Shown here one piece after another: positions 16,250 to 24,087 of a DNA stretch of 52,803 bases. The DNA comes from Lachnospiraceae bacterium. Its GTDB lineage: Bacteria; Bacillota; Clostridia; Lachnospirales; Lachnospiraceae. Made by a program: the position numbers and the translations under genes. The DNA lies in NCBI GenBank assembly GCA_015057365.1, contig SVEN01000014.1, positions 1 to 52,803 on the forward strand. The letters are read 5' to 3'. The notes below the pieces were generated by a model, which saw only the letters and a program-made list of their open reading frames with translations, was not told where the DNA came from and searched no databases. Positions within the stretch are counted from its first letter, which is position 1. Each line of letters opens with the position of its first letter.

Positions 16250-17452
16250 TTGACTAATTACACCTATCAAAACGATTCGAATATTCAGACACGTTTGCTT
16301 GCCTCCGGCCTCCCGACTCCCTGCTACATCATTGATGAGGCAAAGCTCATTGCAAACGGTCAGATATTAAAAGAAATACAGGATACCACCGGCTGTAAAA
16401 TCCTACTGGCGCAGAAAGCCTTTTCCAACTATGACCTGTACCCGGTCTTGGCACCGTTCCTTGCGGGTACCGAGGCCAGCGGCCTGTTTGAGGCCCGTCT
16501 CGGTGCAGAAGAAATGCCGGGCAAGGAATGTCACGTATTTTGCGCCGCTTACCGAGAAGAGGACTTTGACAAGCTGCTTCTCTACGCCGACCATATTGTA
16601 TTTAACAGTCCGGCACAGTTAAAAAAGTTCGGCGTCCGTGCCAAAAATGCCGGCAAAGAAATCGGCCTTCGCATCAATCCGGAATGCTCCACCCAGGAGG
16701 GGCACGCAATCTACGATCCATGTGCCCCGGGCAGCCGACTGGGCACCACTCTGGCCCAGTGGCAGCGAGACATGACACCGGAGTATATCGCACTCCTTGA
16801 CGGGCTGCATTTTCATACATTGTGTGAGCAGGATTCCGATGCACTGGAACAAACCTTACGGGCGGTAGAAGACAAGTTTGGATTTGTTTTAGACAAAATG
16901 AAGTGGCTCAACATGGGCGGCGGACATCACATCACCCGCCCGGACTATGACAGAGGACGCCTAAAGAAATGCATCTGCCATATGCGGGATACCTATGACC
17001 TGGAGATTTATCTGGAGCCGGGAGAAGCGGTGGCACTGAACGCCGGCTACCTTCTCACCCGGGTGCTGGATGTGGTACAAAACGGTGACACCTCCATTGC
17101 CATCCATGACATGTCTCCGGCCTGCCACACTCCCGACGTCATCGAAATGCCGTATCGTCCGCCACTGTACACTTCCGGTGAACCCGGCGAAAAGCAACAT
17201 ACCTACCGTCTGGCAGGACCGACCTGTCTGGCCGGCGACGTGGTAGGGGATTACAGCTTTGATGTTCCGCTTGCAGAAGGAGATTTCCTACTGTATGAAG
17301 ACATGGCCATCTACTCCACCTGCAAAAACAACACCTTTAACGGAATGCCGCTCCCGGACATCTGGGAAGCAAAAGAGGACGGAACCTATCGTCTTCTGGC
17401 ACGGTTTGGGTATGATGATTTTAAGTACCGGTTGGGGAGAAAACAGAATTAA
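16250..17452 (+). CDS. nspC: Carboxynorspermidine/carboxyspermidine decarboxylase
   Basis: This 400-residue fold type III PLP decarboxylase converts carboxyspermidine to spermidine (or the nor-form to norspermidine). I place the start at the TTG at 16250, because AAAGGAGC (16233-16240) lies 9 nt upstream. An upstream in-frame TTG at 16229 would fall before that ribosome site. The PLP lysine is in LLAQKAFSNY (about 47-56). Other family motifs are NMGGGHHITRPD (about 222-233) and LEPGEAVALNAGYL (about 257-270, phosphate binding). It is the last gene of the operon and completes the aspartate-semialdehyde-dependent route. Confidence 0.92.
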   Translation: MTNYTYQNDSNIQTRLLASGLPTPCYIIDEAKLIANGQILKEIQDTTGCKILLAQKAFSNYDLYPVLAPFLAGTEASGLFEARLGAEEMPGKECHVFCAAYREEDFDKLLLYADHIVFNSPAQLKKFGVRAKNAGKEIGLRINPECSTQEGHAIYDPCAPGSRLGTTLAQWQRDMTPEYIALLDGLHFHTLCEQDSDALEQTLRAVEDKFGFVLDKMKWLNMGGGHHITRPDYDRGRLKKCICHMRDTYDLEIYLEPGEAVALNAGYLLTRVLDVVQNGDTSIAIHDMSPACHTPDVIEMPYRPPLYTSGEPGEKQHTYRLAGPTCLAGDVVGDYSFDVPLAEGDFLLYEDMAIYSTCKNNTFNGMPLPDIWEAKEDGTYRLLARFGYDDFKYRLGRKQN

Positions 17453-17463
17453 AACAATAACAA

Positions 17464-17500
17464 AACCGGGGCCTTTGCAAAGATACTGCACGCCCCGGTT
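17464..17500. terminator. Convergent terminator between nspC and the Rpn gene
   Basis: A perfect 9-bp stem AACCGGGGC (17464-17472) / GCCCCGGTT (17492-17500). On the minus strand it is followed by TTTTGTTATTGTTTT, a good terminator for the leftward gene. On the plus strand the T-rich part is delayed to about 17517-17527, so it may end nspC less efficiently. Confidence 0.75.
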
Positions 17501-17539
17501 ACATGTTTCACTCTATATCTTTTTTATGCTTCCTTATCT

Positions 17540-18457
17540 TTATAAATACTTAAAAACCTCTTCTCTGGTAAGATGTTTATAGGTATTGTTCTTAATTACC
17601 ATTCGGAAAATGTCTTCATTATCAGTGAAGATTTGTTTTAAAGTGAATACTAACGCCTCCAATCCTTCTGCGCGACCTTCTGCACGACCTTCCACTCTGC
17701 CCTCCGCGCGACCTTCTTCTTTTACGGATTCCGTATAAATCTCCTGATTAAATTCCGTCAAACACACGCTTAACACCTCCGATCTATGGACTCGTAAGAA
17801 TTCTCTTAAAACATTCTCATCATCGTTAATACAGAACTGCACGGCCTTGTCTATAGCCAGCTTTATCCCCATGCCATTTGCTTCATTCTCTCGAATTGCA
17901 TGAATGAGTTTCATATAGCCGGACAACGGCTTACACTTCTCAAGCAAGTGATCGTTCTTTCCTTTATTTAGATTAATAAAAACCGCTGTCCATTCAAATT
18001 TACCTGCCGGTGAGTTCTGCGCAAACGCCTCTGACAATTTTAACTCTGAGGATGCAGGTGCTTCTGTCGGACCGTTGTATAATACAAAATATTGCGGTGT
18101 AGGAATTTTCAACAACGTTCTTCCGTACAAATTCAACTTATTCTCCGTAATATAGGAATTGTATAAATTTCCGAAATACAAAAATCCACGTAACGGCATA
18201 TTGGGGTTTATGGAGCTTTGTTGTTCAAACAAGGACATATAACTATCAATGATAAACGACACGTCATTCTTCATGTTAATATAAATCACATCATCAATGG
18301 TTGTAACTTTAATATCTTCGCTGTCCTTATACTCTGTCCCGTTCAACGCATTATACAAAGAAATAATATTTCCTTTATGCTCCATATCTCCGAATATAAG
18401 ACAGAACAGTCTGTCTTTATACTTCGGATTAATCTTCATTTGTTCTATTGTAGCCAT
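17540..18457 (-). CDS. Rpn-family (PD-(D/E)XK) recombination-promoting nuclease/putative transposase-like protein
   Basis: The 305-residue protein starts at 18457, where GGAG lies 5 nt upstream. The open frame continues to 18568, but a promoter (18540-18568) lies inside that extension, which rules it out. N-terminal sequence KDRLFCLIFGD, the segment SFIIDSYMSLFEQQSS and the following NPNMPLRGFLYF match the Rpn nuclease core. The E-x-Q element of the PD-(D/E)XK fold is visible as FEQQ. The C-terminal region contains a charged repeat (EEGRAEGRVEGRAEGR, about residues 253-270) and a short helical domain. Related proteins are metal-dependent DNA nucleases often called transposases; some act in phage defence, and repeat length varies. 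No inverted terminal repeats surround it, so it is not an insertion sequence here. Confidence 0.75.
   Translation of the reverse strand: MATIEQMKINPKYKDRLFCLIFGDMEHKGNIISLYNALNGTEYKDSEDIKVTTIDDVIYINMKNDVSFIIDSYMSLFEQQSSINPNMPLRGFLYFGNLYNSYITENKLNLYGRTLLKIPTPQYFVLYNGPTEAPASSELKLSEAFAQNSPAGKFEWTAVFINLNKGKNDHLLEKCKPLSGYMKLIHAIRENEANGMGIKLAIDKAVQFCINDDENVLREFLRVHRSEVLSVCLTEFNQEIYTESVKEEGRAEGRVEGRAEGRAEGLEALVFTLKQIFTDNEDIFRMVIKNNTYKHLTREEVFKYL
17670..17720 (-). repeat. Coding tandem repeat (EGRA units) in the Rpn gene
   Basis: About four 12-bp units encode E-G-R-A/V. Slippage here would change the length of the hinge between the nuclease core and the C-terminal helix in 4-residue steps without a frameshift. 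Confidence 0.8.
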
Positions 18458-18539
18458 ACATTCTCCGTTTCTGCTGTCTATCAGCCGTGTCTGTTTCATG
18501 ATAAACAGAAAAGGAGACATCCCTTTACTTCTTACTTTA

Positions 18540-18568
18540 ATTATATACCCTTTTTCGTACATTTTCAA
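18540..18568 (-). promoter_or_regulatory. Promoter of the Rpn gene
   Basis: On the minus strand TTGAAA, a 17-bp spacer and a perfect TATAAT. It lies 83 bp upstream of the chosen start codon. Confidence 0.75.
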
Positions 18569-18816
18569 TGAAGAAATATCACCTTGTACCCCTTAATGAG
18601 TTTATCATAGGTTCTTTAAAATAAATTATGGTGTGGGAAAATATCGGTGAGAAATCACCGTATAAAAAGATATCACATAAATTCCTTTCCCTTGTGTGGG
18701 AGACGGAAAGAAATTTATACTGTAGATTTATTATATCACAGCAAAGATAAATAATGCAAGAAACACCTTCTGCAAACCTCTTCGCTTTTGTATGCAGATC
18801 CCCAAAAACAGAATCA
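18569..18816. other. Intergenic region with two further stem-loops
   Basis: No gene is seen. It contains a perfect hairpin CGGTGA-GAAA-TCACCG (18645-18660), and a longer one, TAAATTCCTTTCC (18678-18690) / GGAAAGAAATTTA (18705-18717), with one mismatch and a 14-nt loop. The function is unclear. The pair sits upstream of the Rpn promoter and downstream of the deacylase gene. Confidence 0.5.
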
Positions 18817-18840
18817 CCGCAGACCGGAAAAGGTCTACGG
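18817..18840 (-). terminator. Probable terminator of the deacylase gene
   Basis: On the minus strand CCGTAGACC-TTTTCC-GGTCTGCGG (one internal mismatch), then TGATTCTGTTTTT. It starts 14 bp past the stop. The T-tract is offset, so this is a moderate call. Confidence 0.55.
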
Positions 18841-18854
18841 TAGCACTACATTAT

Positions 18855-19400
18855 TTATTCTTCCCCTTTTAACTCCACCGCAATATACTCATGCCCCATC
18901 TGCGGCAGTACCAGCTTCAATAAATCCTCCGTCTTAAACCGGATACTGGACGTATTCTTGCACGGATGGCACCCGAAATACTCCTCCTGCAATAAATCTT
19001 TATCAATGAGAAGCTGTACCTTCCCTTCTGTATCTTTAAGTAAACCCAGTACACTGGCAGAGCCCGGCAATACACCTAAGAGCTCCTCCATGGCTTCTCT
19101 CGACGCAAAAGAAAGGCGGGCAGAATTAATCTGGGACGACAGCTCCTTTGTCTTAAACACCTTATCTCCCGGCATTAAAAGCAAATAGTAATCTGTCTTC
19201 TGGCGATTACAAAGCACCAGATTCTTGCACATCTTAACATCAAGGACTTTATCAATCTCTAAGCAATCCCCCATGGTCAAAGCAGGGGCGTGGTCTATGT
19301 AGGTGTAGGAAATATGAAGCTCGTCCAATAATGTAAAGGAACGCTGTTCCATTTCAGTCCGGGAAGAAAGGTTGGATGGGGTAGTGGTGTAAGGTGTCAT
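18855..19400 (-). CDS. Prolyl-tRNA deacylase-like protein (ProX/PrdX, YbaK fold)
   Basis: The 181-residue single-domain protein has the YbaK/ProX aminoacyl-tRNA editing fold. Motifs include CKNLVLCNRQKTDYYLL (about 78-94, with the conserved lysine), PGSASVLGLL (about 111-120) and GCHPCKNTSS (about 143-152). The last is characteristic of the free-standing ProX/PrdX group, which deacylates mischarged Ala-tRNA(Pro). It starts after AGGAGG at 8 nt. It appears monocistronic between its own promoter and terminator. Exact mischarged substrate is inferred from the family. Confidence 0.85.
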   Translation of the reverse strand: MTPYTTTPSNLSSRTEMEQRSFTLLDELHISYTYIDHAPALTMGDCLEIDKVLDVKMCKNLVLCNRQKTDYYLLLMPGDKVFKTKELSSQINSARLSFASREAMEELLGVLPGSASVLGLLKDTEGKVQLLIDKDLLQEEYFGCHPCKNTSSIRFKTEDLLKLVLPQMGHEYIAVELKGEE

Positions 19401-19430
19401 GGGAGGGCCTCCTAAAAATGTTGTATCTTT

Positions 19431-19459
19431 AGCATAATATATCTTAAGTCGTAATGCAA
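19431..19459 (-). promoter_or_regulatory. Candidate promoter of the deacylase gene
   Basis: On the minus strand TTGCAT, a 17-bp spacer and TATGCT. The -10 match is weak. Confidence 0.45.
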
Positions 19460-19500
19460 TCCTGTTTCTTGAATAATTTCATGAAGATGTACGGAAGAAC

Positions 19501-19552
19501 AAAAAGTGCTGCCACACTTACGTTTAAACCGTAAATGCGACAGCATCTTTTT
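19501..19552. terminator. Bidirectional terminator after the large surface protein
   Basis: A long stem of about 16 bp (GTGCTGCCACACTTACG at 19506-19522 with CGTAAATGCGACAGCAT, several wobble pairs) has T-runs on both strands: AAAAA at 19501 for leftward and CTTTTTC at 19547 for rightward transcripts. It ends the two-gene surface-protein operon. Confidence 0.88.
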
Positions 19553-19597
19553 CTATATCATCAAGATATCAACACCATTTTGCCAATCGACACACAT

Positions 19598-22500
19598 CTA
19601 GTTCAACTGGATTTCATCCAATACTGTAGAAAATGTAATCGACTTAACTATGAAGGTCTGATTTGCTTCACTTGCCTGAAAATTAATCTGCGTGAAAGCT
19701 ACGTCTTTCGGAATCTCAATTCCCAATACCAAGGTGGTGGTATTACTTAATCCCCATCCTGCCTGCGCTGCTTCTTGAGCTGACCAGTCATTATTAAGCA
19801 AGCATACCTGTACAGCGGCTGCTGTTTCAACTTCAATTTTCACAGTTGTTCTACCGTCAAGTGTTATATTGTTAGCCCCAAACTGATAAAACGCATTTGA
19901 CCACGCCTGTGCACTGGTAATGGTAGCAGAGCCATCCGCATTGGAAACAATTGTGGCTGTTTCATCCTGATCCGGATAGACAATTAAATCAGTGTACTTC
20001 ACAAGATCTTCTGTAACAATTTTTACAGAATTCACTGTAAATGTTTGGTCTCCATCACCATTAGCCTGAATCTGAATAGAAGACGGAACGTCCACGAAAG
20101 GATCTACGTATAACACATAGTCTTTAGTTACCGCTTCTGTATAATCATATCCTGGATAATCTCCTGCTAACATTGTTCCGTTTTTACCATACACTTGAAT
20201 GCCAATTTGTTCGTTAGTTGTCACGTTTACAATCACCTGACCAACCTTTGCATCAGTAGACGGAATGGAAAATCTTATTCCATTATAATTCTCTGTTGTC
20301 ACAACAGTTATAGAACCATCATCATTTGCAGTAGCTTTAACGCTATCTGCTGTTGTTACAAATTTCGGAGTTTCCGGTTTTTCTACCGTTGCCTTAATCT
20401 CAACAGAAGCATCACCGCTCTTTACGGTAATAGTAGCTTCACCTTCAGCCTTAGCAACTACAACAATCTTACCATCAACAACCTCTGCAGTTGCAACTTC
20501 CGGCTTAGAGCTGGTAACAATTACATTCTGAGATGCTTCATAGGTAAACTCTGCAGTATCACCAACCTTCATGGTAATGGTCTTCTCGCCGGTCAGAGTT
20601 ACATAGTTTGCCTTTACTTCCACATCAACAGTAACAGTAAACTTACCTTCACAATCTACAGTAATCATTGCCGTACCTGCTGCTACTGCGATTATGTTAC
20701 CATCTTCATCTACGGTTACAACGTCTTCATCATCAGACTCAAAGGTGATAACTGCATCGTTACCTGCATCATGAGTTACTACAACCTTTGTAGTTTCACC
20801 TACATAAAGAACTTCCTTCTCAACATCAACAGATACTTCGTAGTCCTTTACCTTCAATGTAACTGTAGCGGAATCATATCCTTCACAAGAAGCGGTAATT
20901 GTTACGGTGGTTTCTCCGATTCCCTGTGCGGTTACTTTACCGGTTGCATCTACCTTTGCAATTGTTTCATCGGAAGACTTCCAGGTAATGGTACCCTCGC
21001 CATCGTTGGTAGCTGCGCTTAACTGTAAAGTTCCGTCTAAGTACAACTCCTTGGTAGCAGCTGTAATGGTAACGAACTTAGCTTCCGGAGTCTTTACGGT
21101 TAAATCTACGGAATCAGATGCCTTACCAACAGTAGCGGTAATCTTTACTGCACCGCCGGTAACTGCGGTTACCAAACCGGTTTCATCTACAGTTGCAATT
21201 GCCTTATCGGAAGATGCCCAGGTAACCGCTCCGGATGCATTTGCGGTTAACTGTAAGGTCTCACCTGCCATTACGGTATCTGCCGGAGCAGTAATGGTAA
21301 CGCTGTCCTTCTCAACCTTTGTTCCTTCGAACTTGAAGTTCTTGAAGTAAAATGCATAATCTGCAAAATCTTCAACCGGACCGTTCTTCCAACGGAAACC
21401 TACATATGCATCTCCGTAATTCTCCGGTACTTTAATCGTATACGTATACGTCTTCCAGGTCTCTCCGATTTCTGCTGCTACGTACATAGCATCATATGCG
21501 CTATCCTGTGCTACAATCGCTTCGGAACCATCGCCACCGACTCTAACCATATCTACGCTAAACTTAACTTCCGTTCCTGCATAGTCTGCCAAGTTATAGC
21601 CTTTGAAGTGATGTACCTGATACGGATCTGTTTCACACTTGGTTGCTCCGGTTAAGTCTAACTTATCGCCGGTGCTGCCCTGATTATCATCGCCGCCTTC
21701 AACCTTTGTTCCTTCGAACTTGAAGTTTTTGAAGTAGAACGCATAATCAGCATAATTGTTCACCGGATTGGTCTTCCAACGGAATCCAAGATATGCATCA
21801 CCGTAGTCCTTCGGTACGGTAAGCGTATATGTATAAGTCTTCCATGTCTCACCGATTTCTGCAGCTTCATACATAGCATTGTATGCGCTATCCTGTGCTA
21901 CAATCGCTACACTTCCATCTCCGCCGACTCTAACCATGTCTACGCTAAAGCTTACCTTAGTTCCAGCATAGTCCTTCAGGTTAACATCCTTGAAGTGATG
22001 TACCTGATACGGATCTGTCTCACACTTGGTTGCTCCGGTTAAATCTACTTCCGGAGCTTCGGTTTCACCGCCTTCTTCGCCGCCTTCATCCTCAGCAGCT
22101 ACTACGAAGGTAAAGCTGTTAATCACTGCCTCACATGTACCCTGTCCTGCATTATCCTGCATGATGCCGATATGAGTAACTTCATATCCGCCGTACGGAG
22201 ACAGGTCAAGAACGCAGTCACCGCTGTTGCCGTAGAACGCATTCAGAGTCTTACCACCGGCAAATACCTTGAAGCAGATGGTACCGGTACACTCCTCGAA
22301 GTCTACCAAAATCTTGTCGTAATCATCGGTGAACATACCTACCGGAAGGTTATACTGTGCTTCCTGGTACTGCTCAACATAAGAAATGTTAAGAGAACCG
22401 TTTACAATACTGGTGGTTACACCGTAATTGGTTCCAAGGGTTAAATCATCAAATGTATAAGTAACATTCTCAGTCGGCTTCGGTCTTGCCGGCGGCTCGG

Positions 22501-24019
22501 TCCAATCGGTATATCTCTTTACTACCACATTGTCTACCGCCATCTCAAGGGTCACGCCTGCGGATCCGTCCAACGGCGCAATCATAATAGTTCTGCTGCT
22601 ACCTGCCGGTACGGAAATTCTATCGGTAGTAACAGTTACCCATTCCTCACCGATGTCTACTCTGTCACCTAAATCCGGCCAAGCGCCGTTCTCGGTCACA
22701 CGCACTCCGTTACTAATACCGCCTAACTTCTTCACTCTTACAGATGCTACAAAGTAAGCCGGAGAGCCGTTATCGAGGTTGTCAAGGGAAATTGCAAATC
22801 CCTGCCATCCTGCAGTAGTTGAAACCACACCGTAACCGTTCTCTGCATCGTATCTGTACTTTGCATAGTTCAGGCTGGCATCATCGGTTGCTACGCCTGC
22901 CTCTAACGTTGCATCCGAGAAATCCTCGGACCAGGAATCATACGGCATCTCAACATATACCGGTCTTACATAGTTATTCTCACCTTCTACCTTGGTGCCT
23001 TCGGTGGATACGTATGCATCGCTACCGGTAATCTCTACGTTAGTCAAGCAACCCTTACCGCCGATGTTTACCTTATCACCGGTAACCTCTGCTTCTTTGA
23101 CAACACCGCTTGCGGTTACTTCAACCTTTGCGCTGTCTGCTGCAACTTCCATTTCGTCAACCTTATTCAGGACACGAACGTTTGCTGCGGACGCTTCCTC
23201 CGTAACCTCTAAGGACTTCATCGGAATGTTCAGGGAAACCTTTGCATTACCGCCGATCTCTGCCTTCTCGATTACGGAACCCTTGGAGTTTACGGTTAAA
23301 CGGTTATCTGCTGCAGATTCCTCAACCTTTAAACTCTCAATGGTAGAATTTACGTTGTTAAGAATCATGTTACTCTTGCCTTCGGTACCGGTAAAAGCAA
23401 CATCACCCTCATAGTTTCTAAGAGTTACTCTTGCAGTAGCTACTTCACTGCTTGCTTCTAATGCAACAACTCCTACTTCACCTGCCGCAAGGTCCAGGGC
23501 TGCGTTTGCACGAGCAACCATCTTGTCAACCTTTGCGTCTTCCATGGTAACGATTGTCGGAGCCGTCTTCTTTGCGCTTTCGTTCTTTGCGCGAATTGCC
23601 AAATACATCTCAATCGTCTCGGCACGAGTCTCCTTGTCTGCCAACAAGGTAGCCAGGTCCTTCAACGTAAGATTGTCAAGCTCCGCTTCTTTTACCGTAA
23701 CCTGCTCAGCGTCCACATCCCAAAGCTGAACCTTTGCGCTGTTTCCGCTCTCTACAATCAACTCGCCAACCTCTACTCCGTCAAAGTAGATGTCTTTTGC
23801 GGCTGCTTCTTTTTCAATAATGATGCGGTCCCATTTCTCGTTGGAAATGACGATTTCGCCATCATCATCGACCATATCTGCGGTAATGACCAAAGTCTTC
23901 GGAGCCTGCGCAATTAACAACACATCCGCTGCATTTGCCGGTGTTGCCGGTGCAAATACAGAAGCGGTCAGTAACAACGCCAGGCCACCTGCTACCGCAC
24001 GTAAACCTAATTTCTTCAT
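19598..24019 (-). CDS. Large secreted modular protein: beta-helix-like, carbohydrate-binding-like and BIG2 domains
   Basis: The 1473-residue protein starts at the ATG at 24019, just after AAGGAG; an upstream in-frame ATG at 24040 has no ribosome site. A signal peptide (1-30, ending near ANA) is followed by a Val/Ala-rich region with short regular repeats (about 35-350) that looks like a parallel beta-helix. Next come a CBM4/9-type jelly roll (about 360-506) and a jelly roll related to modules of the next gene (about 520-640). Two tandem copies of a 116-residue module follow (about 656-772 and 786-902, 84% alike by eye), then four BIG2-type Ig-like repeats (about 903-1210) and two C-terminal beta-sandwich modules. 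There is no catalytic domain, LPXTG motif, SLH domain or hydrophobic tail. It is probably a polysaccharide-binding or adhesion protein; how it attaches to the cell is unknown. It is cotranscribed with the gene at 24088. Confidence 0.8.
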   Translation of the reverse strand: MKKLGLRAVAGGLALLLTASVFAPATPANAADVLLIAQAPKTLVITADMVDDDGEIVISNEKWDRIIIEKEAAAKDIYFDGVEVGELIVESGNSAKVQLWDVDAEQVTVKEAELDNLTLKDLATLLADKETRAETIEMYLAIRAKNESAKKTAPTIVTMEDAKVDKMVARANAALDLAAGEVGVVALEASSEVATARVTLRNYEGDVAFTGTEGKSNMILNNVNSTIESLKVEESAADNRLTVNSKGSVIEKAEIGGNAKVSLNIPMKSLEVTEEASAANVRVLNKVDEMEVAADSAKVEVTASGVVKEAEVTGDKVNIGGKGCLTNVEITGSDAYVSTEGTKVEGENNYVRPVYVEMPYDSWSEDFSDATLEAGVATDDASLNYAKYRYDAENGYGVVSTTAGWQGFAISLDNLDNGSPAYFVASVRVKKLGGISNGVRVTENGAWPDLGDRVDIGEEWVTVTTDRISVPAGSSRTIMIAPLDGSAGVTLEMAVDNVVVKRYTDWTEPPARPKPTENVTYTFDDLTLGTNYGVTTSIVNGSLNISYVEQYQEAQYNLPVGMFTDDYDKILVDFEECTGTICFKVFAGGKTLNAFYGNSGDCVLDLSPYGGYEVTHIGIMQDNAGQGTCEAVINSFTFVVAAEDEGGEEGGETEAPEVDLTGATKCETDPYQVHHFKDVNLKDYAGTKVSFSVDMVRVGGDGSVAIVAQDSAYNAMYEAAEIGETWKTYTYTLTVPKDYGDAYLGFRWKTNPVNNYADYAFYFKNFKFEGTKVEGGDDNQGSTGDKLDLTGATKCETDPYQVHHFKGYNLADYAGTEVKFSVDMVRVGGDGSEAIVAQDSAYDAMYVAAEIGETWKTYTYTIKVPENYGDAYVGFRWKNGPVEDFADYAFYFKNFKFEGTKVEKDSVTITAPADTVMAGETLQLTANASGAVTWASSDKAIATVDETGLVTAVTGGAVKITATVGKASDSVDLTVKTPEAKFVTITAATKELYLDGTLQLSAATNDGEGTITWKSSDETIAKVDATGKVTAQGIGETTVTITASCEGYDSATVTLKVKDYEVSVDVEKEVLYVGETTKVVVTHDAGNDAVITFESDDEDVVTVDEDGNIIAVAAGTAMITVDCEGKFTVTVDVEVKANYVTLTGEKTITMKVGDTAEFTYEASQNVIVTSSKPEVATAEVVDGKIVVVAKAEGEATITVKSGDASVEIKATVEKPETPKFVTTADSVKATANDDGSITVVTTENYNGIRFSIPSTDAKVGQVIVNVTTNEQIGIQVYGKNGTMLAGDYPGYDYTEAVTKDYVLYVDPFVDVPSSIQIQANGDGDQTFTVNSVKIVTEDLVKYTDLIVYPDQDETATIVSNADGSATITSAQAWSNAFYQFGANNITLDGRTTVKIEVETAAAVQVCLLNNDWSAQEAAQAGWGLSNTTTLVLGIEIPKDVAFTQINFQASEANQTFIVKSITFSTVLDEIQLN
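21313..21660 (-). repeat. Tandem module copy 2 (348 bp) in the surface protein
   Basis: Near-identical to 21700-22047. Each copy encodes 116 residues beginning LTGATKCETDPYQVHHF and ending FEGTKVE. By eye about 18 of 115 residues differ. Confidence 0.9.
21700..22047 (-). repeat. Tandem module copy 1 (348 bp) in the surface protein
   Basis: First copy in protein order. It is separated from copy 2 by an Asp/Gly/Gln linker. The high nucleotide similarity suggests a recent duplication or ongoing gene conversion. Confidence 0.9.
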
Positions 24020-24087
24020 GGTTCTCCTTTCCAGCTTCAAAAAAACTTATTTGGTACTCTCACTCTTTCGAAGCATTACTTCTGTAA

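Noticed and set aside
17540..18568. Rpn gene as part of an insertion sequence
   Set aside because: No terminal inverted repeats or target duplications flank it. Its own promoter and terminator suggest a resident gene.
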